Source of the DNA: Glomus cerebriforme
Taxonomy: Eukaryota > Glomeromycota > Glomeromycetes > Glomerales > Glomeraceae
Reading direction: 5' to 3'
DNA: 64,000 nucleotides
NCBI GenBank assembly: GCA_003550305.1
Contig: QKYT01000122.1
Span: 36,530-100,529, forward strand
Under the pieces are notes generated by a model that worked only from the letters and a program-made list of their open reading frames with translations, had not been told where the DNA came from and did no database searches. Of the stretch, positions 1 to 11,800 are shown piece after piece. A program made the translations under genes and the position numbers. Position 1 is the stretch's first letter. Each line of letters begins with the position of its first letter.

Positions 1-499
1 AAGAACGAGCGAATATTTTACTTCATTTAAAGCAACTTCATCTAAAGTAAAAAAAAAAAGATATAAACAAAATATCATATTTATTACAATACTGTAAATA
101 CATTAATGCTTTACCTTCTAATTTCGTATCTGATTTTGTAACTCCATAAAATTGAATTATATTTGGATGTTGAAGACGAGAAATTATTCCCATTATTTTG
201 ATCTAAAAAAAAAAATAAATAAACCATAATTTATATAACAATATCAAAAAAATATAATATATATATTATGTATATAACTAGCCCACCTCATTTATTATTT
301 CTTTCACAGGGTAACTATTGAAGAATTTTTTAATTACAAATGGTACTGTTGTATTTTCCAAATATGCAGTATGAACCGAAGCAGATCCTCCAGTATCAAT
401 TTTGAAACCAATCTTAAATTCTTGGTCATAATAACCAATTGTTGGTGACGTCTCGTCACCTGATATCTTCAGTCTATTTGTACCACACTCTTCGAGGAA
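1..499 (-). CDS. Protein kinase, N-lobe fragment (TKL-like), runs off left edge
   Basis: Three minus-strand exons splice cleanly: 287-499, 115-202 and 1-41, with introns 203-286 and 42-114. The spliced peptide shows a kinase N-lobe: a glycine-rich loop (GGSASVH), a VIKK lysine motif about 20 residues later, then a helix-C region followed by SRLQHPNIIQFYGVT, the usual strand before the hinge, ending near YSLVL at the window edge. The HPNI.FYG wording is typical of the large tyrosine-kinase-like families of Glomeromycotina (family knowledge). Catalytic loop and activation segment lie outside the window, so activity cannot be judged. The 499 boundary is a clear splice acceptor (GACAG), and an in-frame stop lies just upstream in the intron, so earlier exons must exist; I could not identify them or the start codon. 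Confidence 0.8.
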
Positions 500-3400
500 C
501 TGTCATAATGAAGTCTTATTAATTGAGTGGCGTAGCAAATATTACACAGCACAGCACGTTTGTTTGTTTGTTATGCATGTTAATCATAACAACCCCGCAT
601 AGCGGATCTGCTGTGTAAAAAAAAAAAACCATTTTATTCGGAGAGATCTTCATTCTACAGCTCTACGGGTGAATTTTCTTTTTTAGGGAGACGGCAAGTT
701 TCGGGTTGAACTCGTTTAATTATGACACGTAAGTCAACGATTTAAAACCTTTATCAACTGGTAAATGGTACTTTAAGAGTATCTTTAGGGTTTCCCTTGT
801 TTTGGAATGTTGGAGGTACTGTATACTACAACCACCATAAGTTTTTGTCGAATTATTTTAACTTAAATTGACCATGAAAATCATGAAATGGATATTTTAA
901 CATCAGAGAAAGGAGGAAGAGAGAGAATAGAAGCAAACCGTTTGCAACATTATTATTTGGAAGTATTTATACTAAGAATCCAGGTTGAAAGACATAAAAT
1001 ATACTTTAAAAGGCATTATAAAATGCATGCATGCACGTCAATGAGTATTTCCTATATAACATTACACAAGAATATGACTATGAAACAATGAAACTTCACG
1101 ATTTTCGAAATTAACATTCTAAAGCTGGCATAGAATCAGATTCTTTTGCAGGATACATATAAAAAACTCTTGTGCTGATTAAGTTGAGCTGCAGAACAGA
1201 TTACTATAGAGACGTACTAGGAAAGAATTGAGAGATTGCGAATAGAATAAACATAAACAAGAGCCGACTAACTGGAATAACAAGCATACGACAATCCAAA
1301 TTAACTTTTATTTTATCCGTAATCTATGTCAAAATTGAAAGAGATTCGCTCAGGCGATTAAAGTTTTGTATTTTAATTCACCTGACATATGTTTATATTA
1401 TCGCGAGCCTTTTTGGTTTATAAAATAAAATTGCAATAATTTCTTTGACAATAAACAATGCGTTAAAAACTTTACATAAAGTTTGTACACAAAGATAATT
1501 TTTTATTAAATGAAATCGCAAAAATGAATTATTTAACTCTCGCATAGTATTAAATTTTTTTTCAAAAAAAGAAAGAGAACAAAGTACTTCCATGGAATAT
1601 ATGAAAAAAGGTCAATATTAAATACAGAATTGTCCGTGCGTGCGTAAAGATGAAAAAAGAAGCATTGGATTTACGATTTACGGAAATCATTTGCGCATAT
1701 TTGTTTTAAGAAATAACAATGAGAAAAAAACTATTTTTAAAAATTATTATATTTTACGGTTAATTTGGTCATTGTAATTTAATAATGATCCTTTGATCTT
1801 TTTTTGTTATTGCCAAAAGCAAATTATTATAGATTAGACAATTTACTAAAGTTAATTCTAGAATTAAATGTGAAAAGGTGGCAAATAATGAGATATCAAT
1901 GAAGATAATTTAACATTAGATACATATGGGTCAATTTTTTTTTTGTTGTAAGTCTCATTACATTCAAATACTTAATGTCTAAATAGAAATGTTCAATCCA
2001 AAAGTAAATTTAAAAGTAATATTAGTTTTAGATATTGATTCTTTCAACTTAAATTATTTGATAGAGTCAGATTTTCTAATTTTTGTCCGAAGTGGATGTT
2101 GGAACATTTTATTAAATAATTTTAAAATCAAGATATGTGTTATTTGCAATAACAGCGTAAGAAATATAAAAAACATCAAATTTTTAGGGCGAACGTTTTT
2201 CCTGATAATTTAGTGTGATAACCTTTAGTAAAATCATATTGAAATGTTAAAAATTGTTCTATACTTGTTAAATCAAATTCTATATTGAGCACGTACAATA
2301 AACATCTAAACTAATATATGAAGAAATTTAAGTTCTCAAATTGAAAATTGAACTCGAAGGTCACATCAAAGAAAATTTAACAAACTTCAAAGATTAAATC
2401 AGTGAAGACGGAATTTTAATTTACACATGTAGTATTATTTCTGGTAAATGTATATATAATTATATGGAATAGGTATTGTATTTGAGGAAACACAACGAAA
2501 AAATTACGTGAAAGTTTCGAACAAAGCAAAAGAAAAAAAAATATTTTCAAATAAAGGACGCGTAATTTCAACATTTATACATTTATAAAGATTTAATTTG
2601 AATTATCAGAATTCTTTTTAGATTATATAATTTATGAGATAATGTTTAAATTCTTTATTTAACTAATTTTTTTTTTTCAATAGACGACAAAATATTTTAA
2701 TTTTATATCAAAAATCTTTTGACTTGCAAAATCAGTCCATTTGCTAAACCTAGAATATCACGATATTGATTGAATCAATCACATACATTTTCTATAAAAC
2801 GACTTCGAATATTAAAAAAGTGAGTGAGAATATAATCCGTTCAATATTATTTTAAGGGGTTTATTTGTTTTTTATATTTAAACATAATAATTGTATCATT
2901 AATTATTATTTAAATAAACTAAGTGATTTACATCATGTTCAAACCCTCTTTTCCGGTTACAATCTATTAATGAAATTTGAATTTATCAAAGCCAACTCAT
3001 AGTCTATAATTGCAGAACAAAGAATATCCAGTTCTTTTGTACAATTGTATCATGGTGAATTGATCATGTAATTTATTTCGTTTAATTTCGTTAATTTATA
3101 GTCAAGTGGTTATTACGGGTTCAATGGATTATATCCTATTGTTAATATTTTAGTAGATCTGTTTATATTCTTGCATTAAAGCAAACTTCATCACTAAATC
3201 CAATGAATTTTAGTTTTAGTACCATTACGATTTTCGAATAGTATTATAGTATTTGAGCATAGCGCCAATATTGATTTCGCAAATTTTATCATGTGACACT
3301 TATTGAAGTGAATAAAGTGTGTAATAATTTCTATGATCAAATGTCATCATCATTCCTTAATTAAAACCAATATATTCGCTTTTCTATTATGGGTACGGAA

Positions 3401-3553
3401 GTAAAGTATCTTATCAAATAATATTCTCTTTTTATTTTAGTAAATAAATATTTTAATTAAATATATGATTGGATAAAATTATATTAATTATTTTAAAGAT
3501 TATTAATGATAATTCTATGAATATATATGATATATTGTTTTACATGAAATTAT
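500..3553. other. Long AT-rich stretch with no recognisable gene
   Basis: About 3 kb between the kinase fragment and the 3' end of ATG101. Both strands carry only short open frames with skewed, low-complexity composition, and I see no splice-joined protein motif. The missing 5' exon(s) of the left-edge kinase probably lie in the first few hundred bases, but I cannot place them. No repeat structure or RNA gene was recognised. Confidence 0.5.
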
Positions 3554-4650
3554 TTAAATTTGTTGTGATGGATCCGCTAACATTCTTTTTAACATTGTAC
3601 TCCAGGTATCATATGTCGTAGAAGGAATAACAATCTGTTACGAAAAGAAAAAGATTTTTAATAAATTTTAAGTGTAGATTTAAAATAAAAATGTATTATA
3701 TATACGTACTTGAAAAGGAAATGGATTAGCATCAGAAGTTGTGATAGGAGGTATATGATCTTTTTTATCATTAACGAAACGTATAATGTTCGAAAAACAT
3801 GTTGTTAATTGAGTATCCATTTCTTTTCGAATTCTCGATTTTTCTAAACGAATCGATATCCAGAAATTAAGATTAGAAAATTAATTGAGACAATTGAGCG
3901 AAAGTAACAGGATAATAAGAGGGAAACTATTAACGACATTTAATGGTTGAAAGAGAAAGGCTAAAAATGAAGGGTAACAATAATTACCGCCATCAGTTCG
4001 ACATATTACAGTGTTTATGGTAACAGCCCATTGTTCCCAACAAATTTCTTCTTCAGATTTAGAAAACCAAGCTTTTTTTGTTCTTTTTTCATGAAACATT
4101 ACAGCAATCTGTAAAATATTAAATTAAAGTTAAACAAAAAAAAATACATAATTAAAGAATCAACAGCTTTAACAAGCAAGAATAAGATATTTTACTTGTC
4201 CTTTTTGATTTCCTTGGGTTTCTAAGATACGCATGAATTGATCTACATTATCGTCAACTTTTTTTTCAATTTCTAGGTCATCTATGGCAGACTAAATAAA
4301 CATTAGTTGGAATCAATTACTAATCAATTACTAATTATCTGTTGTTACTTATCAAAACCTACATATGTGATATCTAATAAATCCACTTCTTTTGGTCTGA
4401 TATTTCCAAATACACGATAAAACAGTATAGTATGCAATATTCCTTTAAATTAAAAACGATTTAGTACATAATATGATAAACCTTAATTGAAATAACAACT
4501 TTGATGATATTTACCACGTAGGATATCTGCTACAAATGTTCGATCTACTGTCTATTAATAAAAAATTAACTTTCTTGCTTATGAAAGGAGTGTTTTGAAA
4601 GAATTAATGCATATATTTACCAGTTCGATTGGATATACTTCAGGATTCAT
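3554..4650 (-). CDS. ATG101: Autophagy-related protein 101
   Basis: HORMA-domain subunit of the Atg1/ULK1 autophagy-initiation complex, which binds and stabilises Atg13. Seven exons (4621-4650, 4515-4551, 4363-4442, 4196-4291, 3988-4108, 3710-3843, 3554-3634) give 192 residues, close to the ~200 usual for the family. Diagnostic stretches are ILHTILFYRVFG near residue 25, LDITY, the FHEKRTKKAWFSKSEEE to WEQWAV segment (the family's WPF/WE-W region) and a C-terminal segment with FSNIIRFVNDKKDHIPPI. The ATG at 4650 gives an MNPEVYPIEL N-terminus that lines up with known ATG101 proteins; no in-frame ATG lies upstream. Head-to-head with RPL3, 369 bp apart. Presence of ATG101 with its bulky aromatic region suggests the Atg13-Atg101 type of complex rather than the budding-yeast Atg29/Atg31 type. 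Confidence 0.93.
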
Positions 4651-5019
4651 TGGTATGTGCAAAAGATTTTTTGTTCCGTTAAGTACGATTTAAAATTTAT
4701 TTCCACCAACCAGTACCTATATTTATAGAAATCATCTCTAAATTATCTTGATCATTAAATTTATTATTAAGAATTTATTATTAAGAATAGTGAAAATACC
4801 TGTTGTTTCGTTATTTGAAATGAGCGAGATCATGATTCATGAATGAAGAAACTTTCCAGAAATACATTTCGTGTCACCAAAATCTCATCGTTTGGTTGGC
4901 TGAAATTATCTAACGCTGATCTGATCCAGTGACTTTCAAAAATTTTTTTTTTTTTAAAGCAAATTCATCAAAACCTTGATCTTTCTCTCTTCCCCAATAC
5001 CATCAAATAAAAGAGCGCC
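4651..5019. promoter_or_regulatory. Shared divergent promoter ATG101 / RPL3
   Basis: 369 bp separate the start codons of two head-to-head genes, so both promoters must lie here (inferred from layout). The half next to RPL3 is less AT-rich and has a pyrimidine-rich run just before the RPL3 ATG, common at highly expressed ribosomal-protein genes. No individual factor site was assigned. Confidence 0.5.
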
Positions 5020-6700
5020 ATGGTATGTATAGTTTGTTAAAATTTTATTAAATCCATCCGTTGAATTATACATCCGATTGAATCCATAATAATTTAATTA
5101 ATTATGGGTAATAATTAAATTGTTTGTTTGGGATAAAGTCTCATAGAAAATTTGAGGCTCCCCGTCACGGCTCTTTGGGATTTCTTCCGCGTAAGCGAGC
5201 AAGAAGACATCGCGGTAAAGTAAAGTCTTTTCCAAAAGATGATCCGAGTAAACCTGTTCATTTGACCGCTTTTATGGGCTATAAGGCGGGTATGACCCAT
5301 ATTGTTCGTGATTTGGACCGTCCTAATTCAAGTAAGTAATTAAAGACATTTTTAATCCATAATTGAATAATTTAAGACAAAATGATTAAATTATTTTAAT
5401 TTAAATAGAGATGCATAAGAAGGAAATTGTTGAAGCTGTTACCATCATTGAAACACCACCTTTGAAGATTGTAGGTGTTGTTGGATACGTTGAAACACCA
5501 CGAGGATTACGCACATTAACCACAGTATGGGCAGAACATTTAGATGAAGAAGTCAAAAGAAGATTTTATAAAAATTGGTATAAAGCAAAGAAGAAGGCAT
5601 TTACAAAATATGCTAAAAGATACGCAGAAAAAGAAAAAGAAATTGCTAAAGAATTAGAAAGAATTAAAAAGTATTGTCAAGTTGTAAGAGTATTAGCTCA
5701 TACACAAATTCGTAAAATTAAAATTAGACAAAAGAAGGCTCACCTTATGGAAATTCAGTTAAATGGTGGTACTATTCAAGAAAAAGTTGATTGGGCTCAT
5801 AGTCATTTTGAGAAAGGAGTAAATGTTTCTAATGTATTTGAACAAGATGAAGTTATTGATGTTATTGGTGTCACCAAGGGTAAAGGTTTTGAAGGGGTCA
5901 CTCATCGTTGGGGAACGAAGAAACTTCCTCGTAAAACTCATAAAGGTTTACGTAAAGTAGCTTGTATCGGTAAGTATTTTAATCTTTTTTCCACATGGAA
6001 ATAATACTTTGTCGTGTGATCGCTAATTTTCTAATCAATATTCTTTAGGTGCATGGCATCCTTCAAGGTAAATTAGCGTCTGTCTTTATATTTTTACAAG
6101 TAATACACGTAAAATGTAATTCTTAAATTAATCTATTTAGAGTGATGTATTCTGTTCCACGTGCTGGTCAAAATGGATATCATCACCGAACAGAAGTCAA
6201 CAAAAAGATTTATCGTATTGGTAAATCCGATGATGACCAAAATGCATCAACTGAGTACGATACTACTAAGAAGAAAATTACACCATTGGGCGGTTTTCCG
6301 CATTATGGTGTTGTTAATGAAGACTTGTAAGTAATAATTTATTTTTTGAGAACAGGGAAGTGTTATTTACAAGTTATTAATCTCTTCTCTTTTTTTTTAC
6401 TTTTTTATTGTCTTTCTTGTTTGTGCAGCGTTATGATTAAGGGCGCATGTGTTGGAGTCAAGAAACGTGTTCTTACTTTAAGAAAATCTTTAATCAATCA
6501 TACAAAACGTTCCGCTTTGGAAAAAGTTACACTTAAGGTACTCATCCTATTATTATCATTTCGTATATTTGAAATCTATTAACGATGTTTTCTTTCAGTT
6601 TATCGATACGAGTTCCAAATTTGGACATGGACGTTTCCAAACTGAGGAAGAAAAACATGCTTACCTTGGTACTCTCAAAAAAGATGCTGAAAAATCTTAA
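5020..6700 (+). CDS. RPL3: 60S ribosomal protein L3 (uL3)
   Basis: Core large-subunit protein near the peptidyl-transferase centre. Seven exons: 5020-5022 (only the ATG), 5139-5331, 5409-5969, 6049-6067 (19 nt), 6141-6326, 6429-6537 and 6599-6700; 390 residues, the usual length. The N-terminus reads [20 protein letters not shown], and the tryptophan-finger neighbourhood [27 protein letters not shown] is intact, as is [17 protein letters not shown]. Two micro-exons are notable: the first exon is just the start codon, and the fourth encodes about six residues around GAWHPS. Every splice phase agrees. The gene is convergent with the bestrophin-like gene downstream; an AATAAA-like signal lies about 60 bp past the stop. 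Confidence 0.98.
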
Positions 6701-6977
6701 ATTTTATTAATTTTATTTTTATTATTATGAGTATGAGAGTCAATCTCATTTATACTATTAAATAAATTAAACGATAAATCGTTTACATTATAATACTATC
6801 CAAGTCAGAATTATTCCTTGATGTTAGTCTTGGCAAAAATTGTTTTAGTTTAATCGATACTTTTAAAATAAACTTTATTAAATAAATAATACAAAAAAAA
6901 CAAATTATTATCTATTAATCCTAAGAAACCAATTCTGGACTAATAAAAATAATAAATACTTCTTTCTGAATAAGAAC

Positions 6978-8418
6978 TTATTGTTGAACGGAAATATCCA
7001 AAGATGATCCACTGACATTTTTATTAGATGCACTAGAAAGTTTAGAGCGAACATCATCTAATGAAAGTTTGCGAGCTTCGTCACCTGTAACATTATCACC
7101 AAATGGATGATTTTCTCGGTTATATACCCAAGATTCTACTGTTGGACGTGGATTAGAAGTGATTGTATCCAACTCATTTTTTATCAATCTACAAAAAGAA
7201 ACTCGGTTGAAAATTAAAAAAAAAAATTTATCTCATAATTCTTCTTGAACTTACAAACAGAAAGAATCTAATTCCAAATCGTTTTCATCATAACCGAAAG
7301 GATTTTCAATTTCGCCGCCAATTCTTTTTTTTTTAAAAAAAAAACAACCAATGATTAAACAATTAAAAGGAATAACTTGACAAAAGAAAATTAAGGTAAG
7401 AAAGATTAGACTTACTTCTCGATGCCCATTAAAATAATAGACGCTAGAAAAACAACAGGGATAGTAATATAATGAAGGTTTTTAACTAATTGAAAAGGTA
7501 AGCTAAGAACATAAATCCAAACAGTTTGACTTAAATGAATAGAATAAGCCAATGGAATAGGGCTTCTTAAAATTCTTTCAAATTGAGTCAAACAATCAAC
7601 CATAGTATTTAATGCATTATACATAGAAGTTGTAGTTGGATTATCAACTTTTTTTAGTTGCGCACGAGAATCAATATATGATGAAAGATAAAGTGTTATT
7701 TCTAATGGTAAATTATGATTCACGGGTATTCGAGTACCTTTCTCTCTTTGATGTGGTTTAACTTTTGATTTAAACAACACAAACGTATCTTTTTTATCTT
7801 TATTTTCCCTAATTTCATTCTCTGCTACATCCTGATCTTCGATTGGTTCAAATCCTGGTAAATTACTTTTTATATTTGATATAAGATATTTTAAATCATC
7901 CCAATTACTTCCTTCCTCTTCTCGAAGATAATGTTTGGTAGCTACGGCAAATCCCAATAGTAAATTTATTGCCGTTTTCTTTTCTAAGATATCTTTTGTG
8001 CCTTCATCTTCTTTAACATTTATCCAAATATTTCTTGTAAGATTTCTTACAGCTACAACTAAAACTGACCAAAGTCTTCTTCCTTCCCAATATCTAAAAG
8101 TAAAGATTCGGTTAACCTTTAATTTGTATAATTTTCACGAGTAAAGTAATTTTATTACCTGTCGTATGCAGTATTTGTTCTATAAGTAAGTAAAAGACCT
8201 ACAACGAACCCAAGTATTGGAATAAAGGTTGAATCTATACTTAATTTAACATTAGTTTTTTCATAAAGTACGGTTACAATAATTGCTACTGTTGTAACCA
8301 CTAAGGTAGACGGAAGTACTTTAGGCAAAACGGATCCCCTCCACCTAATACCATGAGGCTTATGGTATACATAAGGATTGTAAACTTTGGGTCGTCCAAA
8401 TCCTCGACCATCAACCAT
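6978..8418 (-). CDS. Bestrophin / RFP-TM family anion channel-like membrane protein
   Basis: Member of the bestrophin/UPF0187 family of anion channels. Four exons (8159-8418, 7416-8093, 7255-7323, 6978-7188) encode 405 residues. Visible landmarks: an N-terminal WRGSVLPKVLP segment followed by two hydrophobic spans around residues 35-80 ending in LLTYRTNTAYDRYWEGRRLW, a middle cytosolic region with acidic and lysine-rich insert, two more spans (WIYVLSLPFQLV and ITIPVVFLASIILMGI), and the family signature IGGEIENPFGYDENDLELD right after the last span. The C-terminal ~80 residues are hydrophilic and Ser/Asn-rich. Fungal homologues probably sit in the plasma or an internal membrane, but the ion carried cannot be read from sequence. 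ATG at 8418 is the first in frame. Confidence 0.9.
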
Positions 8419-8846
8419 TTTATTATTATTATGATTTGTAAAAACTTTTTAATACAACATACATACAAAAGAGAAACGTTACATTATTTAAATATTTTTT
8501 TTTTATGAATTCGTACTTTTTTGGCGTAATTTTATGCTTACAGTAACTGATAACGTTTAATAAATGATGTTTACATGCAGCTATCAAAGATTTTCAATCT
8601 CTTAAATTGTAATAGACAAATATAGAAAAATTTTTACTATAACAGGTTATTAACAGCTGCGAGAACGATATGCCAGGACATGTGGTAATCATGACAATAG
8701 ACATTGTCACATGATCTTGAATTAGATTTATTTCAGTTGTACAAAATAAATTCAGTTTTTGGAGTTAGAAATGATTAAATTTTTATGAAGTTCTTTAAGA
8801 GTTTCGAGCATAGGATTTCTATAAGGGAAAAATGAAATAAAATAAT
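8419..8846. other. Spacer between bestrophin-like gene start and giant gene 3' end
   Basis: 428 bp holding the promoter of the bestrophin-like gene (minus) next to 8418 and the 3' untranslated part and upstream flank of the tandem minus-strand giant gene at the other end. No conserved open frame, repeat or RNA gene is seen. Confidence 0.45.
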
Positions 8847-11800
8847 TCAAAGGTAAAACCTATTTATATTAGGGGAAAAAAGGTTAATATTGAAATTTAT
8901 TTTATCCATTTCAGAACGACATCCTATACATACCCATTTTGCTAATATAGGTGGCCATACTCTTACTTCGTTCTTTGTCGGATCAGGAGATTTAAGATAG
9001 GATGGTCGATATTTTTGGAATATTTTGTTTTCCAAAACGGTTCTTAAGTATATAAAAGTATTAGAGTATTATTATATAAATATTACGAAGTGATATAAAG
9101 AGAATGCTTACCCAAATAATAGACTAGCTAATTGGAACCAATTTTCACCACTTTTAATCGTTGCATAGTAAACAAGTTGATCGACAATATATAAATATTG
9201 AATTTCAAGATCAGTTATCTTCTTTTTATCCTTTTAATTCAAAGAGAAATTAATATTAAAGCTTGCGAGTAACTGTAATAGTAATATAATTCTTACTTCA
9301 TTAGTCTCAGCTGAATCAAAAACGTGTGTATTATTGTTGAAATTACTCAAGAAGCGAACAGTGTAATTTTCGAGAATACTGTAAGTATATGATGATTTAT
9401 AACCAGACGAAAACTAAAAAAAAAAGAATTAGGGTTATTAGGCTTTTTTGAAATCTAATATTATTTTAAATTAGATAATTAAAACACACCTGAAAATTTG
9501 ATATATGACCAAAACTTATTCTTAAAGAAATCCAATAATTTTCGGAAGGACGATTCCTATTATATACAGTTACAATTTCTTGTATATATTTTTCCTATAG
9601 ATAAAATTAAAAAAAAAAATTATAATGTAAAATATGTAATATTATAGTATACTGTTAAAATGAAAACTTACCCTTCGAACGCTTTCGGCATTTTTAATTA
9701 AAGATTTTAAATTAGGTCGTACCAAGATATTATGAACCGATTTTGGAGCTACTTCTTTAACATCGTCGGATAATTCCAAATTGAAATACATTGTATCATT
9801 AACAATTTCATATTCCAAAGGTTTATCAAGTAAATTATTAATTTTTATTTCACGAAATTCTGGATTAAACTGGAAATTCCATTCATCGTCATCCTTATTA
9901 TTAGAATAGCGACGCCATATTTTGCCTGAGCGGTAAAATATATGTTAAATTATAAACTAAATTTAACTAAAATATTAAACACGAATAACTTACCCATAAA
10001 AGCTTCCGTTTCATTATAACTAACTTGCAAAGATGGCATCCTGCATTCTGCCTTAAGTAATACAGTCTGCTGATAGTCCTTTACGAGTCTACAATTCACA
10101 TAAATTTCAATGGTCTTCTTTTCCACTAAATCTGGGTCTCTTTGATTACCACTATCAAGAAGCTCTTGTATTTCTCGAGAAGGTAAAGGTCTTGATCGCA
10201 TATAAACTCGGACATGACTTTCTGGCTCAACGGTAAGTGTTTTAAATAATTTAACAGACATTCTTGAAGTGGAAAATAATATTTCCGTTGGATCATCATA
10301 ATCAAGATTTGTTTGAAACTGGAGGGGAGAATAATTTCTTAAATAATGTAATAAAATTATCATAACCTATAAATAAAGATATTACAATATGCATACCGTA
10401 AATTCTAAAGGTACATTTTCCCTATTATATATAACCATGCTACGGGCAGAATATTCAGAACCATAAAATAAATTAAACATTTCTATCCATGTTTGGCTAG
10501 TATCCACACCATTTACATAAATATCAAAGACATGATTATTAGCTAATGAAACATTAGCCCCTCTTTTTAAATTTTGTCTGGCAACAACCTAAAGAGTATT
10601 AAAGTTGATTGTTACAAAACTTATAGGTTAATTGTCTATATACCAGAATAAAATTTTTTTTTTAATATACAGAACATACCTCCATCATAACTCTGATAGT
10701 CTTGGTATCTGAAGGATTATCCAAATTTTTGATAATCAGATATGTTGAATAAACGTTACGGATGCTCGTCGAAAAACTCAAAGTTATCGTGTGTACATGG
10801 GTATATTGACGATAATGTTCATCAGCTAACGCTTCTAAAGTACCTTCAGTTCGACCTATATTTAACCAATTTTTATCACTAGCTGAGACAGTTTTAATTT
10901 CATATGAAACTCGTTTTAATGTGGTATTTTCAAGAGTCAATTTCTTTACTATAGGAGTCGGTCCAAGATCTTGTTGTCCTAAATCGAGTTCATAACGACC
11001 ACCAATATCTGTGGCTTCTCCAATTCTTTTGCATCCGCGTAAAGTTATGAAAGGAAAATCAGATGAAGTACCCTTATAAGAATATCGCCTGTCTTGTGAA
11101 ACTGTCAAATGTCCCGTTTGAGTAGATTTAAACAAATGAAAACGAGGTTCCACAGCTTCTTCAGGTACCGAAGAAGAAAGTTCTTCAATTCTGGGTTTCT
11201 TACGAGGTTCACAAGTGACAGATTCAATACCAACGAGGACAATTTTATCATGACTAGATAAAGAGTTAAGATCTATAATACGAATCTTAATATCTTCCGA
11301 AACTGCTATTGTAGAATCCACGAGTTCAATTTTTAAATTGAAAGTTTGCCCAGGTTCAATAGTTCCGTATCCATTATCATCTAACGGGAAAACATTGATA
11401 ATTTCTTTAGCTGAAAGTTCCATTGGTCCTTCGATGATTACTTTGAAAGATAGTGGAATTTTCTTTGACAAATTTGTTATAATGACAGATTCTGTTTGTG
11501 GTAAAATATCTTCAGAATCACCAGATGCTTCTATTTTTTCACCTTTGTTCGAAGCATATACTTTACTTTTCCGAATCGGTGACGATTTACTATTATCGTC
11601 GTTAGTAATTTCATTATCGGAAGAGTAAAACTCTGTCTTAAAACGAATCTTCTTAGTTGAAACAGAAAATGTGGGAGATTCTGTAATAAAACCCCGTATC
11701 GGTATAATCTCAGCCACTGTATCATCTTCATTATTTTGTTTTGTATCTACCCAAAGTTTTCCAAAGGTAACACCATCAGGATTTACGAGATATAAAGACT

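Noticed and set aside
888..2213. Short open frames upstream of ATG101
   Set aside because: Low-complexity, AT-driven composition, no splice partners and no family resemblance.
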